Shown in pieces: positions 1-7,365 of a stretch of 64,000 nt of DNA; the stretch's first letter is position 1; each line of letters begins with the position of its first letter. The notes beneath the pieces were generated by a model. That model searched no databases. It saw nothing but the letters and a program-made list of their open reading frames with translations, and was not told the DNA's origin. The position numbers and the translations under genes were made by a program. The DNA comes from JAEUMW01 sp963734295 (lineage in GTDB: Bacteria > Pseudomonadota > Gammaproteobacteria > Burkholderiales > JAEUMW01), in assembly GCA_963734295.1 (NCBI GenBank), contig CAVTGS010000012.1, forward strand, positions 987,888-1,051,887, given 5' to 3'.

Positions 1-549
1 GAGCCGAATGCGTTCGCCACCGGCGCGTTCAAGAACTCCTCGCTGGTCGCCGTCTCCAGTGGTCTCGTGAGCTCGATGAGCCGCGAGGAGGTCGAGGCAG
101 TCCTGGCTCACGAGGTCGCGCACGTTGCGAACGGAGACATGGTGACGATGGCGCTGCTCCAGGGTGTGCTGAATACGTTCGTCGTATTCCTGTCGCGCAT
201 CGTCGGCACCATCGTCGACCGCACCGTCTTCCGCACCGAGCGCGGCATCGGTCCCGGCTACCTGGTCACCGTGATCGTCTGCCAGATCGTGTTCGGCCTG
301 CTCGCGTCGATCATCGTCGCGTGGTTCTCGCGGCAGCGCGAATTCCGCGCCGACCGCGGTTCGGCCGAGTACAACGGCACCAAGCCGATGATCAATGCGC
401 TCGCCCGGCTAGGGAAGGTGGAACCGGGACCGTTGCCCGAGACGATTCGCGCGATGGGCATCAGCGATCGCCCGGGCTGGATGGCGCTTTTTTCCACGCA
501 TCCGCCGATCGAGCAGCGCATCGCGGCGTTGCGGTCATTGGGGAGGTAG
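1..549 (+). CDS. htpX: Protease HtpX, C-terminal part (5' end cut by window edge)
   Basis: This is the C-terminal part of a membrane-embedded zinc metalloprotease that degrades misfolded membrane proteins (M48 family). The frame is open from base 1 and reads EPNAFATG, the conserved stretch just before the active site. The zinc motif HEVAH follows (usual form HEIGH), then two hydrophobic segments, then FSRQREFRAD, whose glutamate is the third zinc ligand. The end, with THPPIEQRIAAL, is the usual HtpX C-terminus. About 100 N-terminal residues, including the first two membrane spans, lie outside the window. The identification is firm from motif order. Confidence 0.93.
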   Translation, partial: EPNAFATGAFKNSSLVAVSSGLVSSMSREEVEAVLAHEVAHVANGDMVTMALLQGVLNTFVVFLSRIVGTIVDRTVFRTERGIGPGYLVTVIVCQIVFGLLASIIVAWFSRQREFRADRGSAEYNGTKPMINALARLGKVEPGPLPETIRAMGISDRPGWMALFSTHPPIEQRIAALRSLGR

Positions 550-731
550 GCTCGCGGTCGGCCTGGTCATCGATGGATACTCGATCAGCAGAAGCCGTCT
601 TCCTCCAACCTCACGGTCGACACCCTGTCAGAAGTGGCATCCCGTCAGCGTGATTCCAAAGCGGACGACTGCGCTTTCCGCAAGATCAATCCCTGCCCCA
701 ATTCAAGGCAGGGACCTGACGCCACTTGGTG

Positions 732-1124
732 TCACGTGCGCGGACCTGCTCCCGAATCGCTGCTTGTCTTGGGTGTCCCTTTTCCCAAGAGATACCCGAC
801 AATGGTTCCCAAAAGGCCCACCGGGGCAACTTGATCACTGGTATATCCGGCCACAACAAGGAAAGCTGAGACCAAGATGATTAGGATCGTACCAAAGATG
901 CGCAGGACGTCCTCGGAACTCCTGCCCACCTTTATGAGATTGGTGGCAAGCAGCAAAACGACGATTCCAAAACCTAACACGACCGTGCTGATCGTCATTG
1001 CATTGGTAACCGACCACCATGTTTGTGTGCCTAAAGGTGCTTCTGTCTGGCTGGTCGAGGCATCGAGCGCTTGAATCCGTGTGCGAGAAGCTTGCAGTTG
1101 TAGATCTATCTCATCTTTTGTCAT
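732..1124 (-). CDS. Small hypothetical membrane protein
   Basis: The protein has 130 residues and I do not recognise its family. It has a polar N-terminus of about 35 residues, a strong hydrophobic span near 42-63, a second near 75-93 and a weaker glycine-rich one near 97-114, then a short hydrophilic Ser/Gly tail. A purine-rich GGAAAGGA lies a suitable distance upstream of the ATG, which supports real translation. Its codon use is less GC-biased than that of the housekeeping genes nearby. It faces away from the DUF4114 relic beside it. Function is unknown. Confidence 0.6.
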   Translation of the reverse strand: MTKDEIDLQLQASRTRIQALDASTSQTEAPLGTQTWWSVTNAMTISTVVLGFGIVVLLLATNLIKVGRSSEDVLRIFGTILIILVSAFLVVAGYTSDQVAPVGLLGTIVGYLLGKGTPKTSSDSGAGPRT

Positions 1125-1195
1125 TTGCTCGATTCCTTTCCGCGTGCCGCCTCCTGATCAAGTAGCAGTACCTTCTCCTGCGCGACGGACATGCA

Positions 1196-1840
1196 ATGCG
1201 CGAATCGACCATTCAAGCAAGCAGCGACAACGCGCCTGATGCGGGCGGCGAGACGTATCTCACCTGCATCGGCGGGAACAGCACATACAGCGACGCGATC
1301 GGTTTGCTCCGCGTCGAAGACGGCAACGTGCTCGAACCAAACTTGGTGTTCAACTCGTCGAAGGCGCTGTGTGTTGGTGAATCCGCGTCGCTCGGCACGG
1401 TCGCCGCCGGTGATCGGCTCGGGGTGTTCATGATCCCGAACGCAGCGAAGACGGTGCCGCATCTCACGGACATCGGACCAGACGACCTGCTGCTGCGCAA
1501 TCCCGAGAGCAGGGATCTGGCGCGCGCGTCCGACAGCGTGGCCCCCGAACTGGTGCGGCTCGACGGCAAAGCTCGCGCTGGTGAGCGCCGATCTCTTCTT
1601 CGCGCCCGACGACGACCCCGGCAGTCGCATTGCGAACCCGCTCAACCCGACGGATTCGCCCAGGCGACGGCGGGGAGCTTCTACCGCGGCAGCGAGGAGG
1701 TCTGCCGACTCGTCGCGCTCGAGGAGACCTCGTATGGCGGGGTGAGGCCGGACCACGATTTCAACGACGCGATCCTGGCTTTAGTGGAGGGTGAGAAGCG
1801 CCGTCGTTCGTGGCTAGGCACCGCGACCGCGAGGTGTTGA
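1196..1840 (+). pseudogene. DUF4114-type protein relic
   Basis: The frame contains the signature of the DUF4114 C-terminal domain: LVALEETSYGG followed by DHDFNDAILAL, the calcium-site-like 'D.DFND' motif. The middle of the domain (LALVSADLFFAPDDDPGS) sits in a different frame between about 1572 and 1650, so two compensating shifts interrupt it. There is no signal peptide at the only available starts, although these proteins are normally secreted. It is therefore probably a 5'-truncated, frameshifted remnant. The long minus-strand frame covering the same bases has no recognisable features. Confidence 0.5.
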
Positions 1841-2140
1841 CGAAGCGGAACGAGGCTTCTCCGAGCGCTCGGCTGAGCGCACAGGTGGCGGCCTTTTGTC
1901 CGCTACCTCCTCGCGAAGGACACGCCGAAGCACCGACTCCGTCACGGGACCCTCTGCCTCGGAAAGATAGGCTCTCAAGGCCTCGTTCATCATCGTCTGG
2001 TATCCGGTCCCGGCTCGCTCGGCACGGGCTCTAAACTCGTCCAGAACCGTGTTATCGATATAGATCGTGATACGAGTCTTGCCCTTCGTCTCAACAAGGG
2101 CGCCGCGTTTGGCTTTGGCAAAGTCGTACTCAGCTCTCAT
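1814..2140 (-). CDS. brnA: BrnA antitoxin
   Basis: The 108-residue protein starts MRAEYDFAKAKRGA and continues with TRITIYIDN and GYQTMMNEALRAYL. This is the BrnA pattern: a toxin-binding N-terminal segment followed by a ribbon-helix-helix DNA-binding domain. BrnA neutralises BrnT, and the complex represses its own promoter. The gene overlaps the end of brnT by 11 bases, the usual toxin-first order of this system. The last 35 residues are Arg/Pro-rich and longer than in typical BrnA. They may be a read-through extension, since the tail runs into the DUF4114 relic. Confidence 0.85.
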   Translation of the reverse strand: MRAEYDFAKAKRGALVETKGKTRITIYIDNTVLDEFRARAERAGTGYQTMMNEALRAYLSEAEGPVTESVLRRVLREEVADKRPPPVRSAERSEKPRSASSTPRGRGA

Positions 2141-2396
2141 AGTCTCGAATCTCTCGACGCGTAGCGCGACGGGCAGAGATCAGACGGATCTCATCGGCCC
2201 TCAGGGTGTAGACGACCACCAAGGCCTCACCTGCACTTCCAAGTCCAATAGCGACAAACCGCTCCTCTCCCTGGGCATGCGGATCAGGACGGTGTAGCGC
2301 CAGTGGATCGTAGAACACACCTTCGGCGTCCGCCAAAGAAACGCCGTGCTTCTTGAAATTGAGCGCAGCCTTGGTCGGGTCGTACTGAAAGGCCAT
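2130..2396 (-). CDS. brnT: BrnT ribonuclease toxin
   Basis: This is the toxin of a type II toxin-antitoxin pair, a small RelE-fold ribonuclease. The 88-residue sequence has the family hallmarks: FQYDPTKAALNFKKHGVS at the N-terminus, the DPLAL and GEERFVAIG strands, then IRLISARRATRREIRDYE, which carries the basic catalytic residues. Length and order before brnA match the family. The predicted promoter lies so close to the ATG that the message may be leaderless. No frameshift is seen, so the pair looks functional. Confidence 0.88.
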   Translation of the reverse strand: MAFQYDPTKAALNFKKHGVSLADAEGVFYDPLALHRPDPHAQGEERFVAIGLGSAGEALVVVYTLRADEIRLISARRATRREIRDYES

Positions 2397-2401
2397 GCGT
2401 C

Positions 2402-2430
2402 AGTGTATGCATCATATGCATACCCGTCAA
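2402..2430 (-). promoter_or_regulatory. brnTA promoter with palindromic operator
   Basis: Read on the minus strand, TTGACG (2430-2425) and TACACT (2407-2402) are separated by exactly 17 bases, a near-consensus sigma-70 promoter. A perfect 8-base inverted repeat, GTATGCAT and ATGCATAC with a 3-base spacer (2405-2423), fills the spacer and enters the -10 box. It is the obvious binding site for BrnA/BrnTA autorepression. The -10 box ends only six bases before the brnT ATG. Confidence 0.7.
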
Positions 2431-2510
2431 CCGAGTTATCCAAATCGCCGCTTCGCCGACTTCGTGCCATTCGCGCTCAGATTCAACGGTACACACCGGA
2501 CACCCAATAG

Positions 2511-2540
2511 AAAACGGCGCAGCCCGGAAGGGCTGCGCCG
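2511..2540 (-). terminator. Rho-independent terminator after the RRM gene
   Basis: A perfect stem CGGCGCAGCCC / GGGCTGCGCCG with a four-base loop (2515-2540) is followed on the minus strand by TTTT and then TATT. It sits 22 bases past the RRM gene stop. Confidence 0.85.
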
Positions 2541-2562
2541 TGATCGAAGGTGCGCCGCTGTG

Positions 2563-2829
2563 CTACCGCCGGCGAGCGCCGTAGGCGGGGCGGTCCCGCG
2601 CTTCGTGCACCTTGAGCGGCTGGCCGTAAAAATCCTTGCCGTTGAGCCCCGCGATGGCGGCGAGCGAGTGATTTTTCCCCGGCATCTCGACGAACGCGAA
2701 GCCGCGGCACTTGCCGGTGAAGAGCTCGCGCTTTACTTCGACCGACTTCACCTGCCCGAATGCCTTGAACAGCTCGGTGAGCTCGACGTCCGACACGGCT
2801 TCGGCGAGGTTGCCAACGAAAATGTTCAT
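2563..2829 (-). CDS. RRM-domain RNA-binding protein
   Basis: This is an 88-residue single RNA-recognition-motif protein. RNP2 is IFVGNLA at the N-terminus and RNP1 is KCRGFAFVEM in the middle. The short tail is Arg-rich (ARDRPAYGARRR), as in the cold-inducible, glycine/arginine-tailed RRM proteins of proteobacteria and cyanobacteria. AGGAG precedes the ATG. It lies 61 bases downstream of rhlE on the same strand, so the two may be co-expressed; both act on RNA structure. A strong terminator follows. Confidence 0.9.
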   Translation of the reverse strand: MNIFVGNLAEAVSDVELTELFKAFGQVKSVEVKRELFTGKCRGFAFVEMPGKNHSLAAIAGLNGKDFYGQPLKVHEARDRPAYGARRR

Positions 2830-2890
2830 ATTAGTCTCCTGTTCGATCTACCGAATATGGGGGCGTCGCGAAGCTCGTGCAAGGCGGGCG

Positions 2891-4423
2891 TCAACCCGCA
2901 CCATGGGGCGTTCGATTGAAGAGCGCCGGCACTTGGCGGCCGCGTTCACCGCGGCTGCGCGCCGGCGGAGCACGGCGGGCCTCTTCGCGCGGCGCGACGT
3001 TGCCGTTCGGCTCGTCGGCGGGGCTGTGAATCCGCTCGCGGTTTCCCGCGTCGTCCGCGACAGGACCGCTTCCGTACCGTGACTGGTTGCCGCCGCGCGG
3101 CGATGGACCGCGATCGCCGAACCCGCGTGCGCGAGATTCACCGCGCCGCTCGCCGCCGCTGTTCGGGCGTGCGCCACCATTGCCGGGACGTGCGCCACCA
3201 TTGCCGGGACGATGCCCGCCGTTGTTGGAACGTGCACTGCGCGGCGCACTGCGTGGTCCACGCTCGTTCCACGACGTGGGCTCGAAGCCTTCCACCATCT
3301 TCCGCTCGACGGGCCGCTTGAGCACCCGCTCGATGGCGGCGAGGAGCCCCTGCTCTTCGTGCGACACCAGCGTCACCGCGTCACCGGTGCTGCCGGCGCG
3401 ACCGGTGCGGCCGATGCGATGCACGTAATCTTCCGGAACGTGGGGCAACTCGTAGTTGACCACGTGCGGCAGTTCCTCGATGTCGAGGCCGCGGGCCGCG
3501 ATGTCGGTGGCGACCAGCACGCGCAGCTTTCCGCGCTTGAATTCGTCCAGAGTGCGCGTGCGCTGCGGCTGGCTGCGGTTGCCGTGGATAGCGTCCGCGG
3601 CCACACCGCTGCGGCCGAGCTGCAGGGCAAGCCGATCCGCGCCGTGCTTGGTCTTGGTGAACACGAGCACCTGCTGCCAATCGCCATCCTTGATGAGGTG
3701 AACCAGCAGCTCGCGCTTGCGATCCGCGTTGACCGGATGCACGACCTGCGTGACGAGATCGGCAGCGGAGTTCTGTATCTCGCCTTCGACCATGACCGGA
3801 TTGTCCAGAAACGAGTCCGCGAGCTGGCGGATCTCGGCGGAGAACGTGGCGGAGAAGAAGAGGTTCTGCCGTTTTTCCGGCAGCAGCTCGAGAATGCGCC
3901 GGATGTCATGGATGAAGCCCATGTCGAGCATGCGATCGGCCTCGTCGAGCACCAGCACCTCGATCTGCGAAAGATTCACGGTGCGCTGCTGAACGTGGTC
4001 GAGCAGGCGCCCGGGCGTGGCGACGAGTATGTCCACGCCCTGACGCAGCGCGCGGACCTGATTGCCCATGCTGACGCCGCCGCAGACCATCGCGGAACGC
4101 AGGCGCAGATGCGTGCCGTAGGTGCGAACGCTCTCTTCCACCTGGGCGGCGAGCTCGCGGGTGGGCGTCAGAATCAACGCACGCACCGGATGCCGTGCGG
4201 GCGATGCACTCGCACTGGAATGCATGGCCAGGCGCTGCAGCAAGGGCAGCGTGAAACCGGCGGTCTTGCCGGTGCCGGTCTGTGCGCCGGCGAGGATGTC
4301 GCGGCCTTCCAGAACCACCGGAATGCACTTCGACTGGATGGGCGTAGGCTCCGTGTAGCCTTGGTCGGCAACAGCGCGGAGCAGCTCGGCCGACAGGCCG
4401 AGTCGATCGAAAGACGTAGTAAT
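2891..4423 (-). CDS. rhlE: DEAD-box RNA helicase RhlE, probable ATT start
   Basis: This ATP-dependent RNA helicase acts in ribosome and RNA metabolism. The core carries the Q motif (PTPIQSK), motif I AQTGTGKT, PTRELAAQ, DEAD, SAT, and VATDIAARGLD with HRIGRTGRAG in the C-terminal RecA lobe. The last 120 residues are an Arg/Gly/Asn-rich basic tail typical of RhlE. The first ATG (4318) would cut off the Q motif. The conserved N-terminus (SFDRLGLSAELLRAVADQGYT) extends to an ATT codon at 4423-4421, six bases after an AGGAG, with no ATG, GTG or TTG between it and the upstream in-frame stop. I therefore place the start at ATT (510 residues). A sequence error in the start codon is the alternative. 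Confidence 0.88.
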   Translation of the reverse strand: MTTSFDRLGLSAELLRAVADQGYTEPTPIQSKCIPVVLEGRDILAGAQTGTGKTAGFTLPLLQRLAMHSSASASPARHPVRALILTPTRELAAQVEESVRTYGTHLRLRSAMVCGGVSMGNQVRALRQGVDILVATPGRLLDHVQQRTVNLSQIEVLVLDEADRMLDMGFIHDIRRILELLPEKRQNLFFSATFSAEIRQLADSFLDNPVMVEGEIQNSAADLVTQVVHPVNADRKRELLVHLIKDGDWQQVLVFTKTKHGADRLALQLGRSGVAADAIHGNRSQPQRTRTLDEFKRGKLRVLVATDIAARGLDIEELPHVVNYELPHVPEDYVHRIGRTGRAGSTGDAVTLVSHEEQGLLAAIERVLKRPVERKMVEGFEPTSWNERGPRSAPRSARSNNGGHRPGNGGARPGNGGARPNSGGERRGESRARGFGDRGPSPRGGNQSRYGSGPVADDAGNRERIHSPADEPNGNVAPREEARRAPPARSRGERGRQVPALFNRTPHGAG

Positions 4424-4754
4424 GAGATTCTCCTGAGATCGGCCTGCGGAAGGGGTGACCCTTCAGAACCGGTTCAGGCAGATGCAACTGCTATTGCGAG
4501 GAATTCGAGGGAGCTTGAGGACAACCGCGAAAAGGTTGTGAAGCGGACCGGATTGCGCGACACGATTTACCTTGCGCCGCACTATACAGGGATCGGGTAA
4601 CGAAGTCCCGCGATTTTTCGGTTGGGCAGGCAAATTACGCGGTGCCGTACCGCAAGCCCCGCCTTGGCGTTTGATGACACTGCTGTTAGATTACGGCGCC
4701 CGACCCTGTGAAGGTCGTCACGCCCCGGTCACCCGTCTCGAAGGAGAAACGCCC
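4424..4754. other. Divergent intergenic region, rhlE / DUF2780 gene
   Basis: These 331 bases hold no gene I can support. They contain the rhlE leader with its AGGAG (4434-4430), a small hairpin CAACC...GGTTG near 4520-4537, and the candidate promoter of the lipoprotein gene. Confidence 0.5.
4664..4692 (+). promoter_or_regulatory. Candidate sigma-70 promoter of the DUF2780 lipoprotein
   Basis: TTGGCG and TAGATT are separated by 17 bases; each box matches 4 of 6 consensus bases. This would give a leader of about 55 bases before the ATG at 4755. Confidence 0.35.
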
Positions 4755-5201
4755 ATGCATCGCTTCGTTGCCCCCGTCCTGCTCGTCATCGCCGTTGCCG
4801 TTTCCGGCTGCGCCTCCACCGGTTCGTCCATGGAGGCGGCCAAGGGCATGTTCGCTTCGGACAGCGTGGTCACCTCGCTCGGCAAGCTCGGCATGAGCCC
4901 GTCTCAAGCCACCGGGAGCCTCGGCTCGCTGGTGTCGCTCGCGAGCAATCGGCTCTCGCCGGCAGACTTCGCCAAGTTTTCGGGCTATCTACCCAATTCC
5001 GACAAGTACCTGAAGGCAGCCGAGGCGGCCGGTCTGCTCAAGACGCCCGTCAAGGACGTGGCGGGCCTCAACAACAACTTCGCGGCACTCGGCGTCGAGC
5101 CCAACGTCGCGCGCGGCTTTCTCGGCGAAATGAGCAAGTACTTCACGGCACAGGGCGGCGAGCCGGCGCGCAGCCTGTTCACCACCGCCATCAGCAAGTA
5201 A
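4755..5201 (+). CDS. DUF2780-family lipoprotein
   Basis: The 148-residue protein has a lipoprotein signal peptide (MHRFVAPVLLVIAVAVSGC) whose VSGC lipobox makes Cys-19 the likely lipidated residue. The rest, with repeated short helices such as LGKLGMSPSQATGSLGSL and FAALGVEPNVARGFLGEM, matches DUF2780, a family of small envelope proteins of unknown function. GAAGGAGAAA lies eight bases before the ATG. An upstream in-frame extension exists but would bury the signal peptide, so I rejected it. The gene stands alone between the rhlE region and the glycosyltransferase. Confidence 0.82.
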   Translation: MHRFVAPVLLVIAVAVSGCASTGSSMEAAKGMFASDSVVTSLGKLGMSPSQATGSLGSLVSLASNRLSPADFAKFSGYLPNSDKYLKAAEAAGLLKTPVKDVAGLNNNFAALGVEPNVARGFLGEMSKYFTAQGGEPARSLFTTAISK

Positions 5202-5258
5202 GCGAAAGGCACGGAGCCGGGCCTGCACCCCCTGCAGGCCGGGGGCGCGGTCGCGCCG

Positions 5259-6527
5259 ATGAAACGCATCGTACTCGCCACCTTCGGCTCCTACGGCGAC
5301 CTGCACCCGTACATCGCGCTCGCCCGCGGCCTCATCGAGCGCGGGCACGAGCCCGTCGTCGCCACCACCGAGATCTACCGGTCCAAGGTCGAGAAGGAAG
5401 GGATCGCCTTCCACGCAACGCGCCCCAATCTCGCGGATCTGGGAGACCAGGCGGAGGTCGTGCGCCGCGTGTACGATCCGCGGCGCGGCGCCGAATACAT
5501 GACGCGGCAGCTCATCATGCCGCACCTGCCGCGCACCTTCGACGATCTTGCGGCGGTGGCGCGCGGCGCGGACCTGCTGCTGTCGCACGCCATCACCTAC
5601 GCCGCACCTCTGGTCGCGCGCAAGCTCGACCTGCCGTGGCTGTCGACGATTCTGTCGCCGATGGTGTTCCTGTCCGTCTACGATCCGCCGACGCTGCCGC
5701 CGGCGCCGTGGCTGAAGCGCCTCCATGGCGTAAGTCCCGCGCTCTATCGCGTGGCATTTCGCGTCATGCGGTCGACCGTGCGGCGCTGGTCCGAACCGGT
5801 ACGCCGACTTGCCCGCGAGCACGGCCTGCCCGAACCGGAGGGCGATCCGCTGTTCGAGGGTCAGTTCTCGCCATACGGCACGCTGGCAATGTTCTCGTCG
5901 GTGCTCGCCGACCCGCAGCCGGACTGGCCGCCGCGCACGCACATCACCGGCTTTCCGTTTCACGACGCGGACGAAACGAATCCGCAGGCAATGCGCGCGC
6001 TCGAGGAATTTCTCGCCGCGGGCGAGGCGCCGATCGTGTTCACGCTCGGCTCTTCGGCGGTGTTCGACGCCCGTGACTTCTATCTGCGTGCTGTCGAGAT
6101 CGCAGAAAAGCTCCGGCGCAGGGCAGTGCTCCTCACCGGCAGGCAAGCCGGTGAGCAGGGCCTCGGCGCGTTGCCTCGCACGGTCTTCGCCACCGACTAC
6201 GCGCCGTATTCGCAAGTATTTGCGCGTTCGGCCGCGGTCGTGCACCAGGGCGGCATCGGCACCCTCGCACAGGCGTTGCGCGCCGGGCGGCCGATGCTGG
6301 TGATCCCCTTCAGTCACGACCAGCCCGACAACGCGGAGCGCGCGGAGAGGCTCGGCGTGGCGCGGTGCATCCCGCGCGCGCAGTTCTCAGTGGATCGGGG
6401 TACGGCGGCCCTGCGCGATCTGCTCGATGACCCTCGTTACACGAACGCTGCCGACGAGGTCGCGCGCCGGATCGCGCGCGAGGACGGGGTCGGTGCGGCG
6501 TGCGATCGGATCGAGGCGCTTCTGTAA
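5259..6527 (+). CDS. GT1-family glycosyltransferase (UGT / sterol-glucosyltransferase-like)
   Basis: This 422-residue GT-B glycosyltransferase transfers sugar from a nucleotide donor to a lipid or small-molecule acceptor; the acceptor cannot be told from sequence. The N-terminus, MKRIVLATFGSYGDLHPYIALA, is the GT28-like loop of the sterol 3-beta-glucosyltransferase group. The donor site is HQGGIGTLAQAL (about residues 329-340) followed by MLVIPFSHDQPDNA, the bacterial version of the UGT signature. It is complete and 57 bases after the lipoprotein gene, with no clear operon partner. Rhamnosyl- or macrolide-type activity is also possible. Confidence 0.85.
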   Translation: MKRIVLATFGSYGDLHPYIALARGLIERGHEPVVATTEIYRSKVEKEGIAFHATRPNLADLGDQAEVVRRVYDPRRGAEYMTRQLIMPHLPRTFDDLAAVARGADLLLSHAITYAAPLVARKLDLPWLSTILSPMVFLSVYDPPTLPPAPWLKRLHGVSPALYRVAFRVMRSTVRRWSEPVRRLAREHGLPEPEGDPLFEGQFSPYGTLAMFSSVLADPQPDWPPRTHITGFPFHDADETNPQAMRALEEFLAAGEAPIVFTLGSSAVFDARDFYLRAVEIAEKLRRRAVLLTGRQAGEQGLGALPRTVFATDYAPYSQVFARSAAVVHQGGIGTLAQALRAGRPMLVIPFSHDQPDNAERAERLGVARCIPRAQFSVDRGTAALRDLLDDPRYTNAADEVARRIAREDGVGAACDRIEALL

Positions 6528-6681
6528 CTTTCTCGACGGCGTCGATGCAGCGCAACGATGGTAATATCACGCCTCTCGCGGGCGCCCCTGGCCGGGACCG
6601 CAAGCAACCCGGCGCGCGCGGCGCGATCCCGTAGCGATCCCTGCACCATCCAAACGACGTGAATTCCGAGCGGAACGAATC

Positions 6682-7308
6682 ATGACCGTAGTGATTGCCG
6701 CACTCGCAGCATGCCTGCTGAGTGCCCTCAACTTCCTGCCCGCCGGCACGCTTCCCGCCACCGTTGGACAGTATCTCGACGGCGGGGTGATCCTCCTCAC
6801 CCTGTTCATCGCGTGGCAGAGCTTCGCGACGGCGCGTGAACGCGAGGCACCGTCGACCCCTGCCGTGCAGCCTCCGCCCCCGGCCACCACGCCGAAGCCG
6901 GTAAAACCGGAGCCGACGCAAACCGGCGAGGCGCTGATCCTGCTGTCGCTCCTGCAGGAAAAAGGACGCTTCCTGGATTACGTGATGGAGGACATCACGG
7001 CCTTCAACGATGCGCAGGTCGCCGCCGCGTCGCGCGTCGTGCACCAGGGCTGCGCCGCTGTGATCAAGGAGTGCCTGGCCCTCGCGCCGACGCACGAGGG
7101 TAAGGAGGGCGATCGCGTCACCCTCGACAAGTCTTCCGACCCGAACCGCTATCGCCTGCTCGGCAAGGTGCCGCAGGAGCCGCCGTATACCGGCGTCGTG
7201 GTTCATCGCGGCTGGAAGACATCGAAGCTCGCCCTGCCCCGATTTACGCGTCCCGTGGACCCGACCGGCGCGAACGTCGTCACACCGATGGAAGTCGAGA
7301 TCCGTTAG
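6682..7308 (+). CDS. DUF2760-domain protein
   Basis: The 208-residue protein has a hydrophobic N-terminus (two short spans, residues 4-22 and 30-47), a proline-rich linker, and then the DUF2760 domain from about residue 85 (ALILLSLLQEKGRFLDYVMEDI through the C-terminal strands). It is probably inner-membrane anchored with a cytoplasmic domain. In betaproteobacteria this family is found directly upstream of the two Hsp70-like genes that follow here, suggesting a shared chaperone machine. Its biochemical role is unknown. Confidence 0.8.
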   Translation: MTVVIAALAACLLSALNFLPAGTLPATVGQYLDGGVILLTLFIAWQSFATAREREAPSTPAVQPPPPATTPKPVKPEPTQTGEALILLSLLQEKGRFLDYVMEDITAFNDAQVAAASRVVHQGCAAVIKECLALAPTHEGKEGDRVTLDKSSDPNRYRLLGKVPQEPPYTGVVVHRGWKTSKLALPRFTRPVDPTGANVVTPMEVEIR

Positions 7309-7365
7309 ATGGTCGCGGGCGGTTGCACGCTCGCGTGACTCTTTCTTGATGCGCAGGACCCTGCC

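Noticed and set aside
1121..1756. Minus-strand frame of 211 codons opposite the DUF4114 relic
   Set aside because: Arg/Ala-rich composition and no recognisable feature; the plus strand carries the DFND signature.
3212..4600. Long plus-strand open frame (462 codons) opposite rhlE
   Set aside because: High-GC antisense frame with no domain features; rhlE on the other strand has every helicase motif.
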